NCBI RefSeq assembly: GCF_002078875.1
Contig: NC_034438.1
Span: forward strand, 19,451,755-19,515,754
DNA length: 64,000 nt
Origin: Numida meleagris
Lineage: Eukaryota; Chordata; Aves; Galliformes; Numididae
Reading direction: 5' to 3'
The position numbers were made by a program, and so were the translations under genes. Under the pieces are notes generated by a model. The model saw only the letters and a program-made list of their open reading frames with translations. It searched no databases and was not told where the DNA came from. Positions 26,301-41,475 of this stretch are shown one piece after another. Each line of letters opens with the position of its first letter. Position 1 is the first letter of the stretch.

Positions 26301-28535
26301 TTTTGAAGTTTCCTTTGTTTTATTTTAGTATTTATTTTCTGTGGCAAAACTCAGAAGGACATCTGAAGATGCTTAGTCTTACTGGCAAATACTGCCTTGC
26401 AGTAACACGAATTTTCATTTATTAGAGTTTTACAGTCCCAGACAGTTCTTAATTAGTGGATAGGATGCTGTCAAACAGATTTTAGCAAAAATTGCTTTGT
26501 AAAAATCAGTAACTTCTTAATGTTTTCCTCCTGACGGCACTTTGGCACAGTCCCCTCCCAAAAGTACAGCAGCTGAAAGTGCTATTTTTTTGGCTGTTAA
26601 ATCATCATTCTGGTGAATGTTCAACAGAAGCAAAATTCATTTGTGAAAGAGCTTCATTTGATATGTTGTCTTAGTGCTCTCATTCGTTTTGTAAACACAT
26701 TTTTTTTCCAGAATGCAAAGATTCTGCATATTGAAAATATCGGTAGAGCTTGAATTACTGGTCATGTGATGCTGTGGAAACAATAAAACATCTCAAACTG
26801 CCGCTGCTGAAGGGAAGAGGTGAAACGTGTGCTCTATCAACAGCTTCTGTACTGAACTCGCTCTTCTGCCTGCAACTCTTTTGTTGTCTTTAGATAACAA
26901 TGAATGAACTGTTTATTTTCAAGGTGAAGCACTAGAGTTTTTGGTGGTTTGTTTTTTTCTTTCTGTTTTTGTTTGTATTTTGGAATGGGTAAACATTTCT
27001 CATAGAGGTCATAACTTTGATTAAAAAAGGAATTTTCTTTGAAGGGAAATACCTATTGGAGTGAATATGTGCAGATTGCAGCAGAAGAGACTGAAGCACC
27101 TTCCAGTCCCAATGTGGGTGATTCCCTTTGCCTTCTACAGGGAGCATCTAACATCTCTCCTGTTGGCAGCCTATAAATTGCTGCTGAGAGAAGCTTTTTA
27201 ACAGAGCTCAGTGCATCAGTTTCTTACCCACTACAAACATCCGTGCCCAAGATGTTTGATGCTAAAGATTAAGGCTCGGTCTACAGGAGGGGAACAGCCC
27301 TCTTTGTCCTATTACAACAGTCTTACTGGGGCTTCTGACTCAAAATTTCCTGGTCTGTCTTCTCTGGCATGTTGAAACCTTTTCAAAGGTCATATTTACT
27401 AATGACAACTACCTTCTTTTTCTATTTGACTACTTAAAGAAAAGGAAAACTATGCTTTGTAATTGCTCAGTGTAGAACAGCATTGCAATGCAGTTAATGC
27501 AGATCTGCTGTGTTTTGGGTGTGCCGGGGCAGCTGATATTTCTGTTTAAATTCTAGGTAAGGTGAGAAGGGTAGGTCTGGTGACTTGGCCATTTTAGTGC
27601 TGTCTCTGTTTGGATCAGGATCTGTGTTTATAAATGTTGCTGCTTGTAATGTGAATTCTCAGAAAATTTCCACGGAGGGGGAGGAGAGCAGGGAACAGAG
27701 TTTGCTTGTACAGGAGTAGGGACTTAGAGGCAGTTCTGGTGTTAACACTGTCTGGAGATGTTCCAGGAGGGCTTTACCCTTCTCAATAATATACCACTTC
27801 AAATTTTTCAACATTTAATTAATGTAATAGTAGCTGGTTGGGTGTGTTCTTTGGTTTCATAGGAAAAGAGCCAGTAAAAGATTTTCTATAGAAATTAATA
27901 GTTCATCTATGTATTGAGAGTTGGAAGAAGTGGGATCAAGCCCTTTCAATGTTCAGGTGTTAGGCTTTTCCTTAGCTCACAGCTGATAAATGCTTCATAG
28001 GAAGCTGATATTAAAAGAAAATTCTCCTATACAGTTTCTTTGAGACCACTGATCCAGCTTTCCTATATCAGGAATTAATCTGAAGTAAACAGCTGGCTAA
28101 GTTTTAACAAAGTCTCTTTTTTTTTTTTTCTAAGGGGGCACTTACAGAAGCATGTCCTCAGTTCTTAGAAACAAAAGGGAAAGGCGAAGAAGCTTGGACA
28201 GTTCCACTCCCCTTCTCTTTGCAAGTGTTGAGTGGAGCTGAGATCAAGATGGGAATGCTGTGGCTTGTTCAGCCTCCTTCCCCTTCCTCTCAGTGCACTT
28301 TACAGCTCAGTTACCTCTTCATTTTCAAACCCAACCACTCTAACTGGTAAACACCCTTGTGCAAGGTGTGGGTTTGTGCGTGTAGATGACCTTCTCCAGG
28401 GCAGAGTATCAGAGTACTGCAGGCAAATGTAATCCAAACAGTGATGCTGACTGCACAACCTACTCTGAAATGCGCAGCATAAAGAAATGGAAAAAAAGAG
28501 AAATTTTCCTCTTTCTTTCCTGTAACTTGAAGAGG

Positions 28536-28562
28536 TTTTTTTGTTTTTGTTTTTGTTTTTTT
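28536..28562. repeat. T-rich hexanucleotide repeat (TTTTTG)n
   Basis: Runs of five to seven T separated by single G, a short impure microsatellite in intron 1. Confidence 0.75.
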
Positions 28563-29725
28563 AACTGTTGGAGATTTGGACTATAAAGCAAAGTATATTT
28601 TTTTCCACTTGATTTTCATTTGATACTACTTTCTGCGAAGCATTTTCTTCTATTTCACGATACTAAATCACTTGACTTTATGTGGTGTGGTTTCATATTA
28701 TTTCCATTATAAATAGTTAATATATAGCACTTCTAGTAATTGTTTTAGATTTTATATATACTGTTCAAGTTTAATGCTGATCCAGTATATGAAATTTGGT
28801 TGCATTTCTCTGTATCCTTACCTCTGACTTAATGCTTGAACCAGGATAAATGTCATGCCTATGCAAAATCCCTGAGAAACAACCAAATTCTGCTATTTAA
28901 TGAGAAATTGAGAGCAAGACCTAGTTTGTTAAAACGGATGAGTTTAGATCTGATCTTAAGAGGACAGTGTCGGAGACTTCAGTTCAGTAGGGTTCTTTGT
29001 TGAGTGGTGGTATCTTTGCTGAAGTGAACATTTTTCTCGTTATGTACACTAACCTTCTTTCAATATACGAAAACCCTGCTCTTTTGCCTTCACTTAAACA
29101 TGCTGTATGGAAAACAGAGTCATAAAGCAGACTTCTGAAGTGTTGCCTGCACATCCCGTTCAGTACTACAATTCTGATTTCCTGTGATAATTGCAGCAGT
29201 TTCCATCTACAAAGAGCTATGTAACCATAGCTGCTTTACTAGATCACTTGTGTGAAAGTGAACTTCAGCACTGCTGCAGTGGTGGGAAAGATGAAAGCAG
29301 GTTGAGTGACTCATGTCGATGAAACTATGGCAGTGGAGATTAGAACCATGGTTCATGCCACTAGAGTGCACTACTTCCCTCTTGCTTACTGAGAGAATGG
29401 TTAAATCCGCTGATAGGTGCGATCTGCCTGGTATATGGTTTGGAAAATTGCTCCAAACTTGCTGAGCTGCTGGGAATTTTACATTGCTCTTAACTGGATG
29501 CAGCTCTGGTTGTGCAGCTCTCAGTTACTGAATAAATCCTTGACTATCAAGCTTTTATGAATGTTGTGATGGAATGGCAAAGAGGGCTTGTAAACTCACT
29601 TCCAGCTTGGTTTTGTTATAGATGGAAAGGGTATGAAAGGGTTCATTGTAATTAAATCGAAGTCATTTAAGATGCATCATTTTTAAGAATTTTTTTTTAA
29701 CTTCTTTAACAAATTTAATTGATGA

Positions 29726-30246
<521 letters not shown>

Positions 30247-30884
30247 CTACACAAAAGCTAATTCTGCACTTTTAACATGTTTGGAAAGCAAAACTTTTGG
30301 GGAAAGAGGAGAATTCGTGAGCAGTGAGGATGACCTCTTCAGTGCTGTTTATACAGGACCTGATCTACTTCACAGTTACATTTTCCTTCTATGAAGAATG
30401 TGATCGCTCTTCTTTGTGAGCCTGAATTGCTCAAAGAACCAAATTACCACCTGCATCTTTTTGTTACTCTGTTCTTCTTAAACTAATCTTTTGATGTTTT
30501 GATTGTGTAATTTTGTTTTCATGGCAAAGCATAAAAGCAAGTAGGTTTTACTGGTCTTTTTCATACATGAAATGCTTTTATTATCCTTTTGGATTTTGTT
30601 TATATATGAAGTCAGGAAAAACATGGTGTATTTCCATGCCTTTTTTTTTTTTGTTGTTACTCTTGCAGCAGCCTACAGTGTCAACAAAGGTCTCTCTTCT
30701 GTTATTCCTGCTGCACATAGTTTTAATGGCTTCCAGTTTCTTGTAGTGAACCACTTTAGGTTTTAGGCTTTTTAAAGGGTGGTGAGCGTGATTGAGGCTT
30801 CTGAGGTTGCTCTTCTGTGGACTGTCCTGAAGTAAAAGGAAGTCATCATGAGCTTGAATTGACCCAACTAGTTTATTACAGTCT

Positions 30885-30910
30885 TGTGTTCCTGTATGGA
30901 CAGGAACACA
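30885..30910. repeat. Perfect 11-bp inverted repeat, 4-base loop
   Basis: TGTGTTCCTGT (30885-30895) and its exact reverse complement ACAGGAACACA (30900-30910) are separated by ATGG. A related 7-bp inverted repeat, TGTTCCT/AGGAACA, lies at 31013-31030. In DNA these read as everted repeats of TGTTC-type half-sites. In RNA they would form small hairpins. Confidence 0.6.
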
Positions 30911-31721
30911 GAAATGTCATCTATTGTGACCATGTCTGTAAGCTTGAGTGCAATTTTGAGGGAAGAACAGGTTCATAGTTGGTAAGGTTATCTAAATACA
31001 TCTTTTTTTGTTTGTTCCTTGACAGGAACAGTTCTTTTGTGCTAGGTAGTTAAGAGGGATGACTGCTGTTGCAAAGAATTTGCAATACCAGCACTACAAA
31101 GCTGCCTTAACATTAGAGAAAGAAGAACACACATTTGCTACACCCAGTGTAGGTGGAACGAAACAAATGAATCTCTGATTACAGGGGTCATCTGCATTCT
31201 AGCCCCTTTCTTTTGGCTCCAGTGACCCTGGCAGGCCCACGCAGGTGGTGCTGCAAGGTGAATTTCTGGAGTGTTTTGTTTCTTTTTTTTTTTTAATTTG
31301 AGGGTCTCTGGATGCGGCCAGAGGGAAGGCCAGTGTTTTGGTTGTGGTGGAAGAGAAGGGGAAGGTGTTCAGCAGAGCTGCCTGGTGGCAGTGGAAAGAA
31401 AGGGAAACTAAAGTAGGTGTAGGACGTTAAGCAATAGAGAAAGATGCTCTGATATTATAAACTGGAGGCATGCATAGTATGAGAGCTGATAATAGCCTGA
31501 ACATAAGGAATTAAGGAAAAAGAAGGAAGAATTGTGGTGTGTATGTACGTGGTGCAGAGAAGACTTAAAATAGCGTATTAGAAAAGGCGAAAGCAGGGGT
31601 GGGAAAGGAAAGACAGATGATGGCTCTATTAGCTCTGCTGTGGCTATAGTACGATGAAAAACAACCAAAAGGCTGTTACACAGTGCTTAAGCTTAATCAG
31701 CTTCAAGTCTGTAATTATATA

Positions 31722-32548
31722 GGGGGTAGGAAGGCCCTACAGAGAGATCTGGACAGGCTGGATCACTGGGCTGAGGTCAGTGGGAGGAAATTCAACAAGA
31801 TCAATCGCCAGGTCCTGCGCTTTGGCCGCAACAACCCTTGGCAATGCTACAGGCTTGGGGTAGAGAAGCTGGAAAGCTGTGTGGAAGAAATGGACCTGGG
31901 GGTGTTGGTTGGTGCTCAGATGAACATGAGCCAGCAGTGTGCCCAGGTGGCCAAGAAAGCCAATGGCATCCTGGCTTGTATCAGAACTAGTGTTGCCAGC
32001 AGGAGCAGACGGGATCATCCGTCTGTACTCAGCCCTGGTGAAGTGACACTTTGAGTACTGTGTTCAGTTTGGGGCCCCTCACTGCAGGAAAGACACTGAA
32101 GCCCTGAATTGTGTCCAGAGAAGGGCAGCGAAGCTGTGAGGTGTCTGGAGTACAGGCCTTATGAGGAGCGGCTGAGGGAGCTGGGATTGTTCAGTCTGGT
32201 GAAGAGGCGGCTCAGGAGTGACCTTATCGCTCTCTGCAATGACCTGAAAGGAGGTTGTGGCGAAGTGGGGTCTGTCTCTTCTCCCATGTTACCAGTGATA
32301 GGATTAGAGGGAATGGCCTCATGTTTCGCCATGGGAGATTCAGGTTGGACCTTAGGAAATACTTGTTCTCTGAGGAGGTCTTAAGGCGCTGCAACAGGCT
32401 GCCCAGGGAGGTGGTCCCTGGAGGTGTTCAAGAAATGTCTATATGTTATAATGAGGGGCGTGGTTTAAAGGGAAATGTTGGTGACAGGTGAACAGTTGGA
32501 CTGGATGATCTTAGAGGTCTTTTCCAAACTTGGTGATTCTGTGATTCT
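31722..32548 (+). mobile_element. CR1 LINE, 5'-truncated, degraded coding
   Basis: Sense-oriented CR1 copy starting just after the FADD region of the reverse transcriptase ([15 protein letters not shown]) and running to the 3' tail ATTCTGTGATTCT at 32536-32548. The coding part is split over several frames. The first frame reads to about 32054, and the sequence around [14 protein letters not shown] (near 32155-32200) and the final EVVP region lie in other frames. It belongs to the same CR1 group as the copy at 328-1592 but is more decayed. Confidence 0.93.
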
Positions 32549-35500
32549 CTACTAATCACAGCTATTTTCAAAATATCTCTTAAATCATTAGTATTTCAAA
32601 TACTTCTTAGAGAGACATTTAATATCTGTAGCTAAAGTAGCCCCAGAAAAGTTTCCTTTGGAGTAGTTTAAAAATGTCCACAAAATAGAAATATTTCTTA
32701 GGCAGGTTGCTGTGTTAATAGTAAATGAGATTTCAGTCTGTCTTTGACTGTTGATATTTTTTAACAAAATGTCTGAAACTGAAATAGAAAATCCAGACAG
32801 TGTAAGAAAGTAAATTGCTATTATCAAAGAATGCCTCCTGCTCTTCCTCTCAAACTCCCATAAAACTGTAGTCTGATTTCCTTTGTTAACTTTGTTTAAA
32901 AAAATATACGATTACTTTAAGGATAAAGTAAGTTCCTGTGATGATGAAGCAATGAGTATTCTTCTTGCTTTCATACTGTAATTCTGTTATTTAAATCTTA
33001 AATTCCTTAAAAATAGGGGAAGGTAATCAAAAGAAACCTCTCTCTCATTCTAATAACATAGGTTGATGACAGTGTGAATAGCGATCTTATGATCTTAACT
33101 CCTGTGCTGCAGATGTTCAATTTGTGATACAAATTGTCTTGTAGACCTCTCTTTGAAGAGTTTAACCTCACTAAACTATTTTTTGAAACAGAGTTATTAT
33201 TGAACACTGCTTGGAGGCACAGGTAAATAAGAGGAAACTTGTAAAACTTGCTCATGAAAGTAAGGGGAGACCTCTCAGAGGACACCTTTAATCAAAGAGA
33301 GGTCCTGGGTCTGTAGCTGTACGGGATGTTCTATGGTGTTACCTGAGAGGTATTTGAATTTCAGAGTTACTTTGTCTGAAACTTTTTTCCCCTCATAGTG
33401 TGCTAGTTCTGTTTTTATAGTTCAGAGACAGGCAAAGGAAATCAGCTGTCTTGAATACCTCTGTTAAATAAGCAACATCTATGGCTCTGAAGAGCTCTGA
33501 CCACAGCACTTCTCTTGATTTGCTTATGAGCTGGCTTGGGAGGTGGAGTAACTGTGAGGTACTTGCCTTCCACAGAAGGTGAATTGGATAATTGTTTGCT
33601 CAAAATCCTGTCTTGTGCAGAATTTGGTGGCTTTGGCCAGGTTTTGGACAGTTTTGGCCGCCTTCCTGGTGTAGGAAGTCACTGGGGCAACTAGTGGAGT
33701 GGCTTACACCAATGGCACAGGCTGTGAAGTGATGAATCCTTTTTTAGATACTCAGTTAATGCAAGTGGCATTGTATTCCTTCTTGTTTCCTGATTGAGCC
33801 TTGTCCCACGAAGGAATAGGGAGATAGTCTTAGTCGTAGAGGCACGGGGATGGAAAGCTGAGTATCATCTTCCTTGCCTTCTGTAGTTTTTAGTGGGTAA
33901 TCTAAGGTAGGGCTGAACAACAGAATACAGTGTATTGTCAATCTACTAGAGTTCCCTGAAGGTGAAAAAGTAAATACTAGTTATTAAAGAAGGTAAATTG
34001 TGTTCTAAAAAGAGAGACTATTTCATATAAGCCTGCTTAAAGCAACAACATTGAGAGCCTAGTAGCAAGAGAGAAGTAAAGGAAATTCCAGGCAGTTTTC
34101 TTTCAAGATAGGTAAATATTAAGTGCTCCAGTGTTAATTACTAGAGTTATTTGGTGATCCAGATATGGGAAGGAAGTAACAAAAAGCTAGTCAAAACTAG
34201 GCAAATCTCAGAAACCCAAGCAGTTGTGAATAAGTAGTCCAATGTAAACTGAAATGAAGGTTTAATAACTATGAAACAAAGATAATATTTTTTTGTGAAA
34301 TCTGTATTTTCAGGAAAGGTTTTTGCACATTTGCTAAACATTAAAATAGAACTTCTTATACAGAAAATAAATGATGAGTTTTTCTTCTGAGATGTGGAAC
34401 ATAAAAATAAAGGGACTGAATGAAAACAATGCATGCTAGTCTAAACTGATAAGTAAGTTTTTATCTGCTATATGCAAGCTATATAACATTTGTGAAACTA
34501 GGATTTTAGCAGGAGAGGTTAGAAATTGTCAGGGGATAAGTTACAGCATTTTGCTGTGCAGATGGAATGGGAGTAAGTTTCTGGAAGTTAAATTTTTTGA
34601 GAGGAGGGGAGTGTTGCTAACTTTCCTCAATAACTTAGCGTAGTGTGTCCTGTTGGTACCTTTTCTGTTATTAGCACTTGCTGCTTCACAGCAGTTGCTG
34701 TTTTCCTTTGATGCTGTGCCCTGCTTAACAAGTGTTATATTCCATCCAAAAGTTCTGGCATTAAGGATCAGTGAAGTGACTTATATTTTAACTTTGAATC
34801 ATTTGAGAAAAATAAAGGTTTACTAGTATTCTTGAATTATTACTTTCATGATCTTTTGTTTTATATAATTATTATTTAGAACAGTTCTGAGTATGCTAGG
34901 TTTATAAAATCAGTTACTGTTTTGTTATGAATCAGCATGCAGCAAACTTGCTTTCTAGTTGGGGTCATTGAGCCTTTGTGTAGTACTCAGTAAACTATAC
35001 TTCTTATTTATTGTTATTTTCCATATCTTCTCCTTAACACTGCCATGGGATGACACTGACATTTAACTGATCTACTGTTCATTTGCATACTTAAATTCAG
35101 AAGACTTCTAATATAATGTGAAGTTCAAAAAGTTCAGGTTTATTGTGTACGCCATCAGATCTTGAATGTGGTTGCTCATTTTGCAAGCAGTTGCAGTTAG
35201 AATTGCTATGTAAATGCTCAGTGTTTAATTTTTTTAAATGCTTCTGCTTCTTAGAGCTTGGAAGTTGTTTATGCTTAACATGTAGCCTCTTACGACGATA
35301 AATATGTAAGGTTGCTACCTCTGTTTTCAAATTTCATTTCAGTGTTCAGTGTCACAAACATTTCTGCTTCAGTATTCCTAGTTTGATTGCTAAGATCATA
35401 TGCGTGTTTTAATTTTAGTAAAAGAGCATGAGTAAATGTCTGGCTGTATCTATATGCCAAGTATAAATACTGTATTGTATTTAACTGTCTTTAAGTACAT

Positions 35501-36207
35501 GACATAAAACCTATTTCAAAGACTAGTCATGACAGAAGTTAACAAAGCCAGGGGTTAGAGGAGGAAAGATTAATATGCAAGTGTCTGTAAACTGACACAG
35601 TTTAGTTACAGGTTTTAATATTTAGTATAATTATACAGTGCTTTTCACTTTCATAGTTCAAATGTGACACCCCCTCTAAAGCATGTAAGTAATATTTACC
35701 CCCAGTTTGTACGTGGGGAAAGGGATTTGTTCTTGGTACCAAGCTGTGTTGCAGAGATGACATTCAGACTGACTGGCTCTGGGCCTCCCTTGGTCAAAGC
35801 CTTGAGGTGCTCATCTAGGGCCGCACTGTTGCTGGAGCCAAGCCGCTGCCTTGGGACCCAACCTTCAGAGCTTGGCGCTCCTTGCTTGTTACTGTTAAGA
35901 TAACATTTCTCAGCATCTTAAGGCAGTGCCCCTGCGTTCCTGTTGCTTGCTTAAATGGTTTCTCCTCTACTAGCCTGGTCCCATGTCTTCAGAAGATAAG
36001 CCGCAATTTAGAAATTGTCTGTTGTTCAAGACTGATATGTATGTGAACAGAAGAAGAAAGGCTCAGTTAGTGATTGTTCACCTTACTGTGTATGAACGCA
36101 ACAATCTCAGAAAGCGCCTGGTTGAGAGACGTGGAGATACTAGTCTGTGGGCCTGAAAATCAGCAATGCGGGCATTGGGAACGGAGGCTTCCCCTGCAGC
36201 ACTATCA

Positions 36208-36899
36208 GGATGCATACATCAGTACAGGTTAGGGAATGACCTGCCGGAGAGGAGCTCTGTGGAGAAGGACCTGGGGGTCCTTGTAGACAGCAGGTTGGCC
36301 ATGAGCCAGTAGTGTGCTCTTGTGGCCAATAAGGCTAGTGATATCCTGGGGTGCATTAAAAAGAGCGTGGCCAGCAGGTTGAGGGAGGTGATCCTCCCCC
36401 TCTACTCTGCTCTGGTGAGGCCACACTTAGACCACTGTGTCCAGTTCTGGGCTCCCCAGTTCAAAAAAGGCAGGGATCTCCTAGAAGGAGTCCATTGAAG
36501 GGCCACTGTGATGATAAAGGGCCTGGAACATCTCCACTATGAGGAAAGACCGAGTAACCTGGGCCTGTTCAGCCTGGGGAAAAGAAGACTGAGAGGGGAT
36601 TTGATAAATGTTTGTAAGTATCTAAAGAGAGGTGGAGGCAAATGGATGAAGCCAGGCTCTTCTCAGTGCTGCTTGAACATAGGAAGTTCCATACTAACAT
36701 GCAGAAGAATTCTTTACAATAAGGGTAACAGAGCACTGGAACAGGTTGCCCAGGGAGGTTGTGGAGTCTCCTATGGAGGTATTCAAGACCCAGCTGGACA
36801 CCTACCTGTGCAACCTGTTGTAGGGTACCTGCTGAAGCAGGGCGTTGGATTTGATGATCTCTTGAGGTCCCTTCCAACTGCTGGGATTCTGTGATTCTG
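36208..36899 (+). mobile_element. CR1 LINE, 5'-truncated, older subfamily
   Basis: Sense-oriented CR1 copy covering the C-terminal part of ORF2 and the 3' UTR. Recognisable parts include ACCTGGGGGTCCTTGTAGAC, the region encoding HYEERPSNLGLFSLGKRRL, and the 3' end with ATTCTGTGATTCTGA at 36886-36900. Sequence differs clearly from the copies at 328 and 31722, so it comes from another CR1 subfamily. It has internal stops and no intact ORF. The 5' boundary is uncertain by about 20 bases. Confidence 0.93.
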
Positions 36900-39339
36900 A
36901 CAGGGTCTCGGCTCACCCCATTCGTGGATGCTGTCTCCATGCCTTGTTAGCCTATGGCTGCTGCTGATGACTGCCAGTCGTATGGAAGGGTCAGTGAACT
37001 ACAGCCCTAGCTGCTACCAGTTAAACGTATGCTGACATTTCATTATACAGCCTGACTTTAAAAATCTTGATCATACTGATTGTAGCCTTGCCTTGGGGAA
37101 AATAGCTCCAAATCAGAAGCGATTGTGGTATTGAACTGAATATTGTCTTAAAGTTCAGACTCTCAGTGTGACACCTTCAGCTTTTACAGTATTCTAACCC
37201 ACTGGCATAAAAAATAGTGCAGGTATAAGTGTAATACAATGTAAGTAGGTCCCCAGGGAAAGTATGTTTGGGATCCTGCTGGGAGGAAGGACCTGGGTGG
37301 GAGCCCAGCCATGGGCCTGGGCTGTGGGCACCCTTGTTGCTGTGGAGGAGCCCTGTTGTTAAAGCATCTGCAGTAGCCGCAATGAAATGAAACCTTGCAG
37401 CACATGCTGACTGATGAGCTTTTGATGAAATGTAAACAGCTATGGAAGGAATTTTGTTTTTTTTTCCCTAAATAGGGAAGCTTAGCTGAGGAATCTTGGT
37501 CTATTTTTAATACAATTTAAAAGTAGCTGTACCAAGACTGTTTAAAGACAAATCTCTGCTCAAGTAAGGGATAAATATGTTTTCTATATCAGTGCTTTTA
37601 GTAAATTCATTTTCACAGATCTTTTTCTCTGCAATTTAGAGCAATGAAATATTTAAGCTGTTTGTGAGGTGATACTACAAACCTGGGTCTGCAGCAGCCA
37701 CACTGCTCATTCTCCTGTGACTTGATTTCCCTTTTTATCTCATTCTTTACAACTGAAGACTTACCAGCAAGTGTTTCATGTATCTGACTGAACTGAAAAC
37801 CCCATGAAACTAGCACAGTAAAATGGAAGCACTCACAGAAGTTCTTAATTTTTTGTTTTGTTGTACTGTCTTGGGCTTAATTTATGTCTACTGAGACACT
37901 CCTGTGTTTCCTGTGGAAGGAAAGAGAATTCTTTCACATCTTCAAAGATACAATTTCTTATTAATCTAAGTATGTATGTATAAGGACAGCAGTGCTGCAT
38001 TTCCAGTTGTAGGTTCGGAAGTTGGAGACAGTTTGGGAAGTTGCTGAGCCCAAAGATTTTTTTTGACACTCTCAGCAGCTAGAAGACAAGACATCCCCCT
38101 GACCTTTTAAATCTTTCTGTTGTGTTTTAATTGAATAAAGATTCTACCATTCACTGTGACTGCTGGAAAGCTTCACCTACATGGCACGGCTGCAAATGTG
38201 AAATGAAGGCTTAAATCAATAGAATCAATGTTTAATTTCTGTACATCTGAAAAGTTGTAGATGGCTTTATGTTTTGAGTTCTCAGGACTTGTTTGAAAGC
38301 AAGCTTTTACAAATCTGACCATGTAATTTTCTTTTCCTCCACCATTCGTCATTTAGTATTGGCAACAGAGGTAACATGGGCTGTGATATAAAGGTGATAC
38401 ACTGCGTAATGTGATTGAGTTTCTAACATCTTCTTAAAAACGAACAGAGGTAGAAATTCCACAGTAGTGACAAGCTCAAAATGAAAATGTCAAGTTAACT
38501 TGAGTCTTGGGCATGCTTAAAATACTTTACATCTGCTATAGTGATACACTACCTTGACAGTCTAGATATGTGAATTTCAAACTTTTCAGTTTGAATACCT
38601 TTTGAAAAATACCCAGTGGAAGTATAGGCTTATTCAGAAATATATAGATTTCTAGATGGTGTAAGAACTTGTTTTAGTTAATTCTGTCAGCCTTTAGAAA
38701 AGGCTGCCAGTGGAAAATCACTTAACTGTAAAATTTGTGTTAGAATAACCTTTGGCCAAAGTGCATCCTGATGTAAATCCCAGTCATTACAGTTTGCACT
38801 AGTCTAATTCACTCTGAATTCACTCTGTGCTGATAACACTGCCTACATAAAAATGCTCATTCAGAAGCACGGTCTTACACAGCTGTAAGATGTTTGTATG
38901 TTGGAAATCCCTTCAGTGCTTTAAGACTTTGGATTTGTTTGGGGATTTTTTTACTCTTTGTTTAGTTTTGCAGAGTCATCGCAGCTCAGAGACACTGAAG
39001 TGATTATTCTCCTCATGTTCATCAGTAGCAGTGCTCACTGGTAGTCACTTAAACCTGAGCAAGATTGCAGAACATACAGGAATTACACAAGTGTTTTGGG
39101 GAGAGTGGTTTTAGCAGCACAGTTGTAGAAGTGCTACGCAAAGTGTAATTTTCTTCGTAAAAGCATTCTAGTATATCTACTGAGATGGGAGGAGAAAACT
39201 CAGCTTTATTCTAATGTTTTATTATAAAATACTGCTTATTTAAATAACATTTGGTAGGCTATCATTTCTTTCGCATTAAGTGCTTCAAACTATTGAGGAG
39301 ATTAAATTTTAAAGTCTGTTTTAAAGAATGCTTAGATAG

Positions 39340-40402
<1,063 letters not shown>

Positions 40403-41457
40403 TAGTTTTCTGCAGCTTTGCTTGTTCAGTTAGGGTTAGGTGAAACTGAATTTCTGATCTACTGCATGAGACAGTGTAGCTGAAGGACAGGAAGCATGGT
40501 ATGAAATGAGTATGATTGCAACAGGTAGTAAGTAACTTGAGTACCTAAAGAAATAAAGCAAAAAGTGAAAAGGTATGCAACTGAGGGTAGGTATATAAAC
40601 CAATAGTGATGAACTGGATAGGTTAAGGAAGAGATCATTTCAAAAGTAGAGAGAAATAAAAGCCAAAAAGTGGAGATTCATTAAGAGTACGAGAAGACTG
40701 CAGTGAAGGAAATAAGTCCATTATGTAGATGGAAAGGACATCACATAATTCAGGGCTGGAACAATTAACACTGCTCTACAGGAAAGATCAGTTGTGACCA
40801 GATACGTGACTTGGACAACAGAGAGAGGAATGCAGGCTGATATGGGCAAGGAATACTTAAACTAGTGAAGTCTTAGGGCACTTTAGTCTTAAGTGGTTTC
40901 AGAAACTTGCTGATGCAGTTTTGAACTCTTTGTAACTGCTTTGTAAGTTCTCAATGTGTAAGAATTCGTGGTACGGAAGGAAAACTAGAAACAGCTTGAA
41001 GGTAAATGTCACCAAGACTTTAAAGAGAGGTAAGGAAGTGGGGAAAAAAATACTAAGTAACTACCAGCATTGTTTTCATAGAGTGTGAGGTACTGGATCA
41101 AACTATTAACAAGTGACTGTTATAGCCACGTAAAAGATAACAGTGATAAATGACCTGGATTTTTTAAAAATAATAGTAAATCTGATTTGTTTATCTAAAA
41201 GATAATTCATTGAGTGTGTGAGTGAAAGGATTAATATGGTCTCTCTTAGCTGTAGTAAGGTTTTGACTGTCTTGGAGGCTTTCTGAAAGCAAGGTGAAGA
41301 TGCACAGCCTAGATGAAATTGCATTGTGGTTTGTGGAAATCATGGTAGTTACCCGTGCTTTCACTGAATCTGGAAAGACAATTCAAGTCTATACTTCGAG
41401 GAGCCTGTCTTGAGTTGCGTTCTGAACAATATAGCTGTTTCTGACTTACGTGGCATG

Positions 41458-41475
41458 ATATATATATATATATAT
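41458..41475. repeat. (AT)9 microsatellite
   Basis: Nine uninterrupted AT units in intron 4, likely length-variable. Confidence 0.9.

Noticed and set aside
29355..29372. CTCF-like GCCACTAGAGTGCACT upstream of exon 2
   Set aside because: One of the central invariant G positions is T, so the match is too weak to list as a feature.
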